DNA of 64,000 bases from Pseudomonadales bacterium (GTDB taxonomy: Bacteria > Pseudomonadota > Gammaproteobacteria > Pseudomonadales > Ketobacteraceae), in contig NZXG01000048.1 in NCBI GenBank assembly GCA_002701845.1, forward strand, positions 1 through 64,000. The letters run 5' to 3'. The translations under genes were made by a program, and so were the position numbers. The notes beneath the pieces were generated by a model. It did not search any database, was not told the DNA's origin, and saw nothing but the letters and a program-made list of their open reading frames with translations. This document shows, piece after piece, positions 18,456 through 26,839 of the stretch; positions within the stretch are counted from its first letter, which is position 1; each line of letters opens with the position of its first letter.

Positions 18456-20950
18456 TGGCCTGCCTGCCGTTGGACTCCCGTATTGTCGTCACTGGTCTGG
18501 GTCAGCTTTCCGCCAGCGGATCCGATATCGGCGAAATGCTGGAGCAGTTTCGCCGAGCTGAGAGTCCCCTGGCACCCATGAATGGGTTTGAACTGCCCAG
18601 TGGCAAGCCGGGCTATGTGGGTAATGTCACCGGCTGGCGCGCGCCACAAAGCTTCACCCGGAGCCAAATGCGTAATCTGGATCGCGGTACTCAATTGGGG
18701 TATGTGGCGGCTTGTCAGGCTCTCGCGCAGGCAGGCTTGGTGGAAGGCCTACGGCCCGCCGGGGTCAGGATTGGCATTACGGTGGGTATCAGTGGGGCCA
18801 GCCAGTACCAGAATTTCTTTTTCTCAGCGAGTACAGGCGAGCTTCCACGCAATCGCCGGTTCGCAACTTGGTTGCTGCGGGTTGAACCACAATTTCAGGC
18901 AAGCTGGATTGCTAAACAGTGCCGCTTGCATGGCCCGCAACTCACCTATCCGGCCGCTTCCTTGGGCAGCGCCCTGGCCCTGGCAGGTGCAGCTGCACTA
19001 TTACAGGATGGGAAAGCAGATGCCATGCTGGTGGGTGGGGCTGAAATCCATACCCTGGCCAATGCCCTGGGGATGGACAGTCTTGGGGTGACTGCCGAAG
19101 GCCGTTGCAACCCCTTCGGTGATACTGAGGCCGGAGGTATGAGCTTCGGTGAGGGTGCTGCTTATGTGGTGGTTGAAACCCTGGCCAGTGCGCTGGACCG
19201 GAAGGCGGAAGTGCTGGCTGAATTAGTGAGTTTTGGTTTCAGTGCCGATGCTTACAGTGATGTGGGCAATGACCCATCTGGCGCCGGTATGCTGCGGGCC
19301 ATGAGGACCGCTTTTAGCACCTGTGATGTAGAAGCGGATGAAATCCGGTGGGTGCGGGCCTGCGGGACTGGCAAGCCTGACCAGGACATGGCGGAGCTAT
19401 ACGCACTCACCGCTTTGTTCGGCGAACAGACTCCCCCCGTAACTTCCACAGAGCCGTTCTTTGGTCATGTAAATGGTGTCTCGCCGTTACTGGGAGTGGT
19501 GGCCGGGATTGCCGGAATGCGTAGTGGTACTTTGCCGTCATTGCTTCGCTCAGCAACGGCCGGCAGCGTCGGGGCAGAAAAACTTAACTTCCTGGACTCC
19601 ACCAGTCCTCCACAAACTGCGGGCCCTTGGCTGGTGAGTGCCGTTGCCTTTGGTGGTAACAATGCAGCTTTGGTGTTCGATCAGCCCCGCCAGAAGCGGC
19701 AGGGAGAACCGCGATCAGTACCGGATATCCTGATCACCGGTTGTGGTTGTGTATCAGCTTTGGGATTTGGAGTTGAAGCATTCTGGGAGCGATTGCATCA
19801 GCAGGGTAGCGCCTTGAGCGCGACAGAAAATGAAGACTTTGATACCAGTGAACCCATGCTAGCGGCGACCATTGATTCGTTCCCGTTGAATAAGCTTTTA
19901 CGGCAAAAGAATCGTTACCTGCGGCGCTGTGAACGGCTGATTCAATTCGCGGTGGTAAGCACGGAACAGGCATTATTGGATGCCGGCTGGAACCCACGAC
20001 AACATTCTCCGGAACGCACCGGGCTATTAATGGCCCTGAGCCAGGGCGCCATCAGTCTTCGGCAGCAGTTTATTGCAGATCTTGCCAGTGAAAACTTTGG
20101 CCTGAGTGAAAGTCGTAACATGCTGCGCATGGCCAGGTTCGTCGCAGCCAGTGAACTGGCCAGGAGCTTCGGTCTAAAAGGCTATATGGGCACCGTCACC
20201 GATGGAGTGGGGGCGGGGCTGCAAGCGCTGGTCCAGGGCTGTGCACTATTGCGGGCTTCCCCTCATATGGATTCATTATTAGTCGTGGCGGCAGACCAGA
20301 TCAGTGCGTCACAGAATGGCTGGTTCAAATCACTACCCGGAGCCTGGGCGTCTCCTGAACCGCCGCAACTAGGTATTTACGATGCCAGCCGCCCGGGAAC
20401 CGCGCTGGGAGAAGGCGCAGCAGCCATCTTGCTGCAGAAGCGGGATGCATTGAAGCCCGGTACTCAACAAGGGAAGAACCGGATAAGGGTAGCGGGAACT
20501 TCTGCCACCAGTGACGCAATGCCGGGCAGTGGCCTGGACCCGAAAGGCCGTTACCTGGGCAACGCCATTGATCGGGCATTAACTGAAAGCAATGTGGCAA
20601 AAGCTGATTTGGACCTTGTTCAACTACAGGGTTATGGAATAAATAGCTTCGACTCGCGGGAACTGAACGCTTATACAGGCATTAATCTCAGCGGTAATGC
20701 GTGCTGCCTGACACCCAAGCTGGGGTTGTGTCTTGCCAGTGGCGCACTGTTCTCCGTTGTCACTGCCGTTCAGTGCATGATCAGAAGCCAAGTGCCCGGC
20801 TTGGATTCGCCAGTGCCTGCGTTGCAGTCAGGACTTCAGCTCCAAAGACAGTCACGTTGTTACCCAGTTAGGCAATGCCTGATTTCAGCAAGCAGCGAAC
20901 GGGGAGCGAATTCAGCTGTAGTGTTGGCAAAACAGGACGCAAGTGATTGA
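18452..20950 (+). CDS. Fused double ketosynthase-fold protein 3, both halves degenerate
   Basis: An 832-residue third paralogue with the same two-unit layout but no condensing site in either half. In unit one the nucleophile loop reads TYPAASLGSA (Ser170/Ala169 in place of Cys, one residue shorter), the first histidine is Cys304 (RACGTGKPDQD), the lysine is Glu334 (STEPFFGH), and only His339 remains. In unit two Val586 stands at the cysteine position (DGVGAG). The frame is open and full length, so it is kept by selection rather than decaying. Possible roles are a decarboxylase, an acyl-binding scaffold, or a length-setting subunit for proteins 1 and 2. The start is ATG 18452 or 18455, overlapping the upstream stop. 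Confidence 0.88.
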   Translation: MMACLPLDSRIVVTGLGQLSASGSDIGEMLEQFRRAESPLAPMNGFELPSGKPGYVGNVTGWRAPQSFTRSQMRNLDRGTQLGYVAACQALAQAGLVEGLRPAGVRIGITVGISGASQYQNFFFSASTGELPRNRRFATWLLRVEPQFQASWIAKQCRLHGPQLTYPAASLGSALALAGAAALLQDGKADAMLVGGAEIHTLANALGMDSLGVTAEGRCNPFGDTEAGGMSFGEGAAYVVVETLASALDRKAEVLAELVSFGFSADAYSDVGNDPSGAGMLRAMRTAFSTCDVEADEIRWVRACGTGKPDQDMAELYALTALFGEQTPPVTSTEPFFGHVNGVSPLLGVVAGIAGMRSGTLPSLLRSATAGSVGAEKLNFLDSTSPPQTAGPWLVSAVAFGGNNAALVFDQPRQKRQGEPRSVPDILITGCGCVSALGFGVEAFWERLHQQGSALSATENEDFDTSEPMLAATIDSFPLNKLLRQKNRYLRRCERLIQFAVVSTEQALLDAGWNPRQHSPERTGLLMALSQGAISLRQQFIADLASENFGLSESRNMLRMARFVAASELARSFGLKGYMGTVTDGVGAGLQALVQGCALLRASPHMDSLLVVAADQISASQNGWFKSLPGAWASPEPPQLGIYDASRPGTALGEGAAAILLQKRDALKPGTQQGKNRIRVAGTSATSDAMPGSGLDPKGRYLGNAIDRALTESNVAKADLDLVQLQGYGINSFDSRELNAYTGINLSGNACCLTPKLGLCLASGALFSVVTAVQCMIRSQVPGLDSPVPALQSGLQLQRQSRCYPVRQCLISASSERGANSAVVLAKQDASD

Positions 20951-21008
20951 TGCGATAAAAGGTAGGTGACTCATTAATCATCACATTGAACAACAGGGTG
21001 GAATTACT

Positions 21009-21743
21009 ATGGAAACGGACCAACAGATACCGGTGGCGTTAATTTACAGTGCGGCCAACAGTATAGGGCAGAGTGTGGCCACGACGCTGCAGCATAAAGG
21101 CATTCAAGTAGCCCTGTACGATCCCGATAATCCGGAACCAATAGAGCAGGTTATTAGCCGGCTGCCGCAACCAGGTTTGGCGCTGAATGTTGCAGACTGT
21201 AAGCCGGGCGAGAAGGTCACCGACAGCCAGGTGTTCGAGGCGGTAAGCAAGCAGGCGGGACGTCTGGATTTCCTGATCAACCTGTGTCCCATTGACAATC
21301 CGCAATGGCGCGAGTGGGTACCAGGTTATGAGCTGAAGTTGTACGAACGTAATCTCTCTGCCGGAAAGATTATAAGCAAAGCCAGTGATGCCGGGCGCAT
21401 TATAAATCTGTTTTTTCTGGCGACACTTTTCGAACATGCCGACATACGCGGCCACATTTCTATTGCCAGAGCTGCAATCCAGGGTCTCACCCGACATCTT
21501 GCCGTGACCTTTGGCAGTGCCAACCTTTGTATCAACAGCATCCAGGTAGGGATGCTGAATTGCCCGGAGCTGGAACATCTGTATCACGCGGCTATCTCTG
21601 AGGTTCAGGAATTGGAGGCGTTTACTGTCTTGCCTCAGGATATCGCAGATTGTATGGCATTCCTGGCTTTGGAAGGCAGCTATATTACCGGTCGAACCAT
21701 GATTATGGATCGAGGCCTTACCACAGGGTTGACCGGGGTGTAA
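21009..21743 (+). CDS. SDR-fold protein lacking catalytic residues
   Basis: A 244-residue protein with short-chain dehydrogenase topology (NxxNxIG-type loop, late segment GRTMIMDRGLTTGLTG) but without the SDR signatures. The cofactor loop TGxxxGxG is replaced by YSAANSIGQ, NNAG by NLCP, the catalytic Ser by Phe (INLFFLA), and YxxxK by Ile150/Arg154 (ISIARAAIQG). It keeps the helix that follows the active site (QGLTRHLAVTFG), so the descent from FabG-like reductases is clear. It is probably a non-catalytic partner of one of the two active reductases of the cluster, or binds acyl-ACP. A GGTGGAAT site precedes the ATG; 58 bases separate it from ketosynthase protein 3. Confidence 0.82.
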   Translation: METDQQIPVALIYSAANSIGQSVATTLQHKGIQVALYDPDNPEPIEQVISRLPQPGLALNVADCKPGEKVTDSQVFEAVSKQAGRLDFLINLCPIDNPQWREWVPGYELKLYERNLSAGKIISKASDAGRIINLFFLATLFEHADIRGHISIARAAIQGLTRHLAVTFGSANLCINSIQVGMLNCPELEHLYHAAISEVQELEAFTVLPQDIADCMAFLALEGSYITGRTMIMDRGLTTGLTGV

Positions 21744-21761
21744 CAACCGAGGAGAGCTTAT

Positions 21762-22709
21762 ATGTCAACGCAAAAAGTCGCCTGGTTATTTCCAGGGCAA
21801 GGTTCTCAGTATGTGGGCATGGGTCGCAAACTGTTCGCTCAGTGCCCGCGAAGCAATCATATGATCGAAATGGCATCAGACATGCTGGGCACGGATTTAA
21901 AGCAACTGTGTCTGCGGGGACCAGATGCAGAACTGCGACAAACCCTGTACCTTCAACCCGCGTTGTTGACGCTGAGCATGGCATGCTCAGCCTATCTTCA
22001 GGACCATGGATATTATCCTGATAGCGTGGCAGGACACAGTGTTGGCGAATATGCCGCGCTGGAAACCGCTGGTGTTATTGGCTGGGAAGAGGCGCTGGGT
22101 TTAGTGATAGAGCGAGCCCGTCTTATGCAAAGCTGCGCGCAACAACAGGACGGAACCATGGCTGCGGTCAAGCATTTGCAAGCTGAGCAGATCTACCGGG
22201 TGCTTGATACTCTACCGGGAAACGGCACTGTGATCGCCAATCTGAATGCGCCTAGTCAGAGTGTTGTCTCAGGCTCATCCGACGACGTAGCCAAAGCGGT
22301 GCAGAGTCTGACGGAGAAGGGTGCAGAATGTGTCATGTTGAATGTCAGTGGTGCCTGGCACAGTCCATTGATGATGACGGCGACTACCAAATTTTCTGAT
22401 TACCTGGATCGGGTTGAGTTCAAGGCGCCGAAAATACCAGTGGCTATGAATGTGACCGGGGACTTGAGTCGGGATCCGATGATCATCAAGAAGTATATGC
22501 GGCAGCAATTGGGCCATTCTGTGTACTGGTCAAAAAGCATAGTTCGGTTAAGTCAGGAAGGCTGCAGCCATTATGTTGAAGTGGGGCCCGGTAAGACACT
22601 GCGTGGGCTGTTGCGCCGTATTCTTGAACAAGACAGCTACACCGCTGTGAATTTCGAGGAACCGCGAATGTTAAAGTTTGTGGCAGAAAGAGAGTTTCAA
22701 GAAGGTTGA
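21762..22709 (+). CDS. Malonyl-CoA:ACP transacylase (FabD-like)
   Basis: A 315-residue acyltransferase of the FabD family. It has the oxyanion motif PGQGSQYVGMG (residues 11-21), the nucleophile Ser93 in GHSVGEYAAL, the extender-binding Arg118 (ERARLMQ), and the catalytic His in GAWHSPLM (about 205). All key residues of malonyl transferases are present, so it should load malonyl units onto the cluster's ACP. The genome must also have a housekeeping fabD, which is not in this window. The ATG follows GAGGAGAG. Its stop (TGA) shares one base with the ATG of the next, related gene. Confidence 0.93.
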   Translation: MSTQKVAWLFPGQGSQYVGMGRKLFAQCPRSNHMIEMASDMLGTDLKQLCLRGPDAELRQTLYLQPALLTLSMACSAYLQDHGYYPDSVAGHSVGEYAALETAGVIGWEEALGLVIERARLMQSCAQQQDGTMAAVKHLQAEQIYRVLDTLPGNGTVIANLNAPSQSVVSGSSDDVAKAVQSLTEKGAECVMLNVSGAWHSPLMMTATTKFSDYLDRVEFKAPKIPVAMNVTGDLSRDPMIIKKYMRQQLGHSVYWSKSIVRLSQEGCSHYVEVGPGKTLRGLLRRILEQDSYTAVNFEEPRMLKFVAEREFQEG

Positions 22710-23671
22710 TGCACATGCGTGATGTCTGGATATTTCCAGGGCATGGCTGCCAGTACGTCGGGATGGGCGGTCAGGTATTGGCAAGCAGTTCCAAGGCCAA
22801 GGTATTGGTGGAACTGGCTGAGGACTGCCTGCGACTGCCGCTGCGAACTCTGTTAGAAAAAGGCAAGTCTTTCGAGCTGCAGCAGCCGCAGGTGTTAGAG
22901 CCCCTTTTGCTTATTGTGCAATGCACGTATGTGGACCTGTTGAAGGATCGGTACGGCTCTGCCGGGAAAATTGCAGGTTATAGTGCCGGTATTCTGGCGG
23001 CTTGCTATGCAGCCGGGGTGGCTAGCGCTGAAACCATGCTCACTATCGCTGTGTGCCGTGGCAGGATACTGAAGCAGGCCGCAAGTAGCCACACGGGTGG
23101 AATGCTTGCAGTCTATGGAATTGAGACCAGACGCATTCTGGATGTGATTTCTGAGGCGTCTGATCTATCAGATCAGTTGACGATAGCAGCCTACAACGCA
23201 GTACGGCATACAACGTTGACTGGTGACGTTAAAGATCTAAAGTTTATATCCCGGCAGTTGCGCGCTCAAGGTGCGGAAACTGCATTCATTGAAGCAGCGG
23301 GGGCCTGGCATAGTCATCTGGCTCAACAGGCAGCTTCTGAAACCCGGTGCGTGATGGACTCGTTCAGCCTGAAAAAGCCCGAGGGTTGGTTACTTTGTGG
23401 AGACCGGACCAGACCGCTGCGCACTGTGGATGATGTCAGGGATGCCATTGCATTCAGTATCAGCAGGCCAATTCAATGGGCTTTATTGATCTCCAACATG
23501 ATTGATCAGGGGAGCCAGGTGTTTATCGATATCGGTCCTGGACGTACCTTGTACTCATTCTTTACGCAGATGGAACTACCGGACGATGTGACCTGCCATT
23601 ATCTTGAGCGTAACCGCGGCCGCTACAGTATACCGCACTGTTATCAAAAAACGAGCGTGGCTTGCGCTTGA
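22709..23671 (+). CDS. Second FabD-like acyltransferase, divergent
   Basis: A 320-residue paralogue of the preceding transacylase. It keeps the overall fold signs: PGHGCQYVGMG at the N-terminus, Ser in GYSAGILAA, Arg in CRGRILKQ, and His in GAWHSHLA. However, the nucleophile elbow is GYSAG instead of GHSxG, and the oxyanion Gln is His (PGHG for PGQG). Loss of the elbow His suggests a different acyl group, an editing/hydrolase role, or a structural partner. I choose the ATG at 22709, which overlaps the upstream TGA by one base (TGATG); a TTG three bases earlier is possible. The pairing of a canonical and a variant AT recurs as a theme in this cluster. Confidence 0.85.
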   Translation: MHMRDVWIFPGHGCQYVGMGGQVLASSSKAKVLVELAEDCLRLPLRTLLEKGKSFELQQPQVLEPLLLIVQCTYVDLLKDRYGSAGKIAGYSAGILAACYAAGVASAETMLTIAVCRGRILKQAASSHTGGMLAVYGIETRRILDVISEASDLSDQLTIAAYNAVRHTTLTGDVKDLKFISRQLRAQGAETAFIEAAGAWHSHLAQQAASETRCVMDSFSLKKPEGWLLCGDRTRPLRTVDDVRDAIAFSISRPIQWALLISNMIDQGSQVFIDIGPGRTLYSFFTQMELPDDVTCHYLERNRGRYSIPHCYQKTSVACA

Positions 23672-23709
23672 AAGTGATCGTGTTTCTACAGAATAGAGGG
23701 TGAACCGTA

Positions 23710-24498
23710 ATGAAATCCAGAAAAATGATTGACAAGAAAGTGGCTTTAGTTACTGGAGCTTCGAGAGGCATAGGAAAATCTATTTGTCGAACGCTGGCTC
23801 AGGATGGCAACCTGGTAGTGGTTAATTATGTGGCTAACGCAAGCGAAGCCGAACACACCAAAGAGATTATAGAATCAGAAGGCGGTGAGGTTTTGATCAA
23901 GCAGGCTGATGTCACGGACATTGTTGCCGTAAAAGATATGTTTAAGGATATTAAGAAACGCTTCGGTCGTCTGGATTTTCTTATCAACAATGCCGGGGTG
24001 ACCGATGATGGCTATTTTATTATGTCAACCCAAAAGCAGTGGGATCGTGTTATAGGCGTTAACCTTAACGCCGTGTTTCTTTGTTCCAAGGAAGCAGCAA
24101 TGATCATGGCGTCTCAGAGAGAGGGGGTCATAGTTAACATTGGTTCAGGATCCGCCATCGTGGCGCAGCCGGGACAGGTAAACTATAGCGCTGCCAAAGC
24201 CGGATTGTTCGGTTTTACCCGTTCTCTGGCCCGGGAGCTTGCGCCCAGGGGAATTAACGTGGTCCACATTGCACCAGGGTTCATAGAAACCGACATGACG
24301 GATATCCTGTCGAAAAACTTTATTGAAGAGACCTTTCGGCTAACGCCATTAAACCGCTGGGGAAAACCACAGGAAATTGCCAGCCTAGTCAAGTATTTGG
24401 TGAACGGTGGTGCCCGCTGTTTTAATGGCCAGCACTTCGTGGTTGATGGAGGCAGGGGCAGTATGGAGACTGAAACCGGCTGGCAGCACAAGATGTGA
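23710..24498 (+). CDS. FabG-like 3-oxoacyl-ACP reductase
   Basis: A 262-residue short-chain dehydrogenase with every FabG landmark: TGASRGIG (residues 15-22), NNAG (93-96), catalytic Ser around 146 (NIGSGSA), Tyr159 and Lys163 (NYSAAKAG), and the C-terminal signature GARCFNGQHFVVDGG. It should reduce beta-ketoacyl-ACP to the beta-hydroxy form with NADPH. It lies 38 bases after the second acyltransferase and 39 before the dehydratase, in the order condensation-reduction-dehydration. It is the only stand-alone reductase in the cluster with an intact active site. AGAGGGTGA precedes the ATG. Confidence 0.93.
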   Translation: MKSRKMIDKKVALVTGASRGIGKSICRTLAQDGNLVVVNYVANASEAEHTKEIIESEGGEVLIKQADVTDIVAVKDMFKDIKKRFGRLDFLINNAGVTDDGYFIMSTQKQWDRVIGVNLNAVFLCSKEAAMIMASQREGVIVNIGSGSAIVAQPGQVNYSAAKAGLFGFTRSLARELAPRGINVVHIAPGFIETDMTDILSKNFIEETFRLTPLNRWGKPQEIASLVKYLVNGGARCFNGQHFVVDGGRGSMETETGWQHKM

Positions 24499-24537
24499 TC
24501 TCTGCCAGACGAAGCATAAAATATTGAGGAATTCATC

Positions 24538-25116
24538 ATGCAAGGCATTACTTTGAACCGTGAAAAGCAATTGATTGTGATGGGTCACCAAGCCATTAGG
24601 GCCATTCAGCCGCATCGTTACCCGATGATGATGGTGGATAATCTGGAAGGGTATTATTACGGGCGGAACAGTTTCGTTGGTTTTAAAGCCGTATCCCAAA
24701 ATGATCCAATATTTATGGGCCATTTCCCGCATTTCCCGATCTTTCCAGGGGTTTTAATTATTGAAGCTCTGGCGCAGGTATCTGGATTCCTTTCCGGATT
24801 ATCTGAAATGATGAAGAAGTATGATCAAGACCCGGATGCTTTGCTTGATGTGCTGCGCAGCCCTATGAAAGAAGAAGACAAAGCGATCTATGGTCCCAAC
24901 AGTTTATGGATGTTGGTGGATAGCAAGGTTAAGTTTATCAGACCAGTCTATCCGGGAGTCACGATGCGACTGGAATCGAAAGTCAAGCTCTTTCGGGACA
25001 ACAGCTACGTCCTCAGCGTGACTGCCAGTGGCGAGCGTGGTGACGAGCTTTGTAGTGGTCAACTTACCATGCATCGGGGAACGCCCGACAGCATGGCAAT
25101 AACCAGCGCGGCATAG
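24538..25116 (+). CDS. FabZ-like 3-hydroxyacyl-ACP dehydratase
   Basis: A 192-residue hotdog-fold dehydratase. QPHRYPMMMVD (residues 24-34) is the FabZ N-terminal motif. His62 in GHFPHFPIFPG and Glu76 in VLIIEALAQ form the catalytic pair. It is about 40 residues longer than housekeeping FabZ, mainly through an insertion around residues 85-115 (KKYDQDPDALLDVL and following) before the conserved FIRPVYPG strand. It probably forms trans double bonds on the ACP-bound chain; since no enoyl reductase is present in the cluster, the product could stay unsaturated. TGAGGA lies upstream of the ATG. Confidence 0.93.
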   Translation: MQGITLNREKQLIVMGHQAIRAIQPHRYPMMMVDNLEGYYYGRNSFVGFKAVSQNDPIFMGHFPHFPIFPGVLIIEALAQVSGFLSGLSEMMKKYDQDPDALLDVLRSPMKEEDKAIYGPNSLWMLVDSKVKFIRPVYPGVTMRLESKVKLFRDNSYVLSVTASGERGDELCSGQLTMHRGTPDSMAITSAA

Positions 25117-25127
25117 GGGACGAAGAG

Positions 25128-26288
25128 GTGTCGAGTATCACTTCCAGGCAGTCGCTGGTCAGCTCGGTTGATGCAGAAGAGCTTGGGTCGTCACTGGCAG
25201 CCTTGGATCTTGTGCTGGTGGAGTTCTGGGCTCCTTGGTGCCAGTTTTCGAAGCTCACCTACCCAAAGGTAAGGCAATTAGCTCGTCGTTTCTATGGTCG
25301 AGTACGGATAGCCAGATGCTGTATTACCGAAGCCAATGGCAGGCTGCTGACAACATCACAAAAGGTTGAACATGTGCCTGAGCTACGGCTTTATTGTAAA
25401 GGCAAACCCGTGATGAGCTGGCTGGGTGATACGGATATCGAAGTGATTGAAACTGAGATCAATGTAGCGCTTTACAATCTTCACGTCGCCTCGCTCATGG
25501 GCGATACCGAATGCACCTGCGTATATCAACGCAGTATGCCGGTGGCGGTTATTAGCGGTGCCGGCCGTGGGCTCGGCCGGGCAATGGCTGAGCGCTTGGG
25601 CCAGGAGGGGTATTTCGTGGTGATTAACTACCGTACCGATTCGGCCAGTGCTTTGGAGACCTATGCCAGGGTGCGGAGAACCGGAGCTGACGGTCTTATT
25701 TATAAGGCAGATATCAGCAATCCGAACCAAGCGAGACAGATGTTTTCTGATATATTCCACTGCCATGGGCGCGTTGATCTGGTTGTCAATAACGCGGGTA
25801 TCACCCGCGACCAGCATTTTTTGTTATTAAAAACAGAAGCCTGGGACGAAGTCATGCGTACCAATCTTTCCGCCGTTCGTACCTGTTGCCAACAAGCCGC
25901 AAGAATAATGTCTGATCAGGGGTGGGGCACCATCGTTAACATCGGCTCCAGTGCATCCCTTTCAGCACGCCCAAGCCAGGTTAGTTACAGCAGTTCCAAG
26001 TCGGCGCTTATCGGTCTGACTCGTTCACTAGCCAGAGAGTTGCAGGATAAAAGTATTAATGTCTCAGCTGTAATTCCAGGACTGACACGAAGTGATATGG
26101 CGGCCGCTATCGGTAAAGATCTATTAGCCAAGTCAATAGCAAAAATTCCCCTGCGTCGATGGGCCGAACCGGATGAAATAGCCGCGGCAGTCGCGTTTTG
26201 TGCCAGCCCTTCCGGTCGTTGCATGAATGGGAAAAGTATTGTGGTTGATGGTGGACGTACTGCCGCTGAGGGGGAGATTAAGTCGTGA
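25128..26288 (+). CDS. Thioredoxin-fold / FabG-type reductase fusion
   Basis: A 386-residue two-domain protein. Residues about 10-120 are thioredoxin-like: VEFWAPWCQFSK (Cys38, with Ser41 in place of the second cysteine) and a cis-Pro site in HVPELRLY. Residues about 137-386 form a complete SDR: SGAGRGLGRA, NNAG (221-224), Ser near 274, Tyr287 and Lys291 (YSSSKSAL), and the C-terminal CMNGKSIVVDGG. The reductase should act on beta-ketoacyl-ACP. The monothiol CxxS thioredoxin part cannot do ordinary dithiol exchange and may bind a partner or form a mixed disulfide. Start GTG at 25128, 11 bases after the dehydratase; its stop overlaps the next GTG (GTGA). Confidence 0.87.
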   Translation: MSSITSRQSLVSSVDAEELGSSLAALDLVLVEFWAPWCQFSKLTYPKVRQLARRFYGRVRIARCCITEANGRLLTTSQKVEHVPELRLYCKGKPVMSWLGDTDIEVIETEINVALYNLHVASLMGDTECTCVYQRSMPVAVISGAGRGLGRAMAERLGQEGYFVVINYRTDSASALETYARVRRTGADGLIYKADISNPNQARQMFSDIFHCHGRVDLVVNNAGITRDQHFLLLKTEAWDEVMRTNLSAVRTCCQQAARIMSDQGWGTIVNIGSSASLSARPSQVSYSSSKSALIGLTRSLARELQDKSINVSAVIPGLTRSDMAAAIGKDLLAKSIAKIPLRRWAEPDEIAAAVAFCASPSGRCMNGKSIVVDGGRTAAEGEIKS

Positions 26289-26794
26289 CTAGAAAGTTAT
26301 TTGATAACTCGGTGGTACAACAGATTATGCCACACAGATTCCCAATCGCTTTGTTGGATTATGTCAGTACATACAGCCCGCAGCAACGGCATCTTCAAGG
26401 CGTAAAGTTGATCACTGCAAATGAGCCCTGGCTAATGTCTGAAGCGTCAGATCGCTCGCAGTATCTACCGAGTACTCTGTTGTATGAATCAGTTGCACAA
26501 AGCTGCGGCATGCTCATGAACCTGGAGTACTTGCAGTCCCAGGGCTTAGTGGTGGAATCCTTGAATCATGGGTGTGAATCCGTAACCGCAATCCCGCCTG
26601 TTCCCCATAGTGTATTTGCTGAATGTGCGATTACGTTGATGCAGCTTGCCCGGGTGGGAGATGAGGTGCTCATGGATGCCCGGATTAGTCTACAACGCGC
26701 CAAGACCTACGTATTTCAGGTTGAGGCCAGTGTGTCCCAGATGGTGATTGCCAAAGGCCGGATAATACTGGCCTATCCAGATTACGTTTCTTAA
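26285..26794 (+). CDS. Second hotdog dehydratase-like protein, catalytic His missing
   Basis: A 169-residue hotdog-fold protein related to FabZ. The N-terminal motif QQIMPHRFPIALLD is well kept, and Glu68 (LLYESVAQSCG) matches the FabZ catalytic Glu. The GHF motif that carries the catalytic His is replaced by MSEASD, so the usual dehydration chemistry is not expected. Paired dehydratase-like proteins, one partly degenerate, are known from aryl-polyene-type systems, where they can act together; that comparison is an inference. It starts with a GTG that overlaps the stop of the fusion gene. It probably forms a heteromer with the dehydratase encoded at 24.5 kb. Confidence 0.82.
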   Translation: MTRKLFDNSVVQQIMPHRFPIALLDYVSTYSPQQRHLQGVKLITANEPWLMSEASDRSQYLPSTLLYESVAQSCGMLMNLEYLQSQGLVVESLNHGCESVTAIPPVPHSVFAECAITLMQLARVGDEVLMDARISLQRAKTYVFQVEASVSQMVIAKGRIILAYPDYVS

Positions 26795-26839
26795 GCAGAG
26801 ATGGATAAACAGGCTAAATAGCATATCGAGGATAATAAA

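Noticed and set aside
18452-20950. Third double-KS gene as a decaying pseudogene
   Set aside because: Full-length open frame, coupled start and specific residue replacements argue for selection.
13612-20950. Modular type I polyketide synthase
   Set aside because: No ACP, AT or KR domains lie within the KS proteins; those functions are encoded separately.
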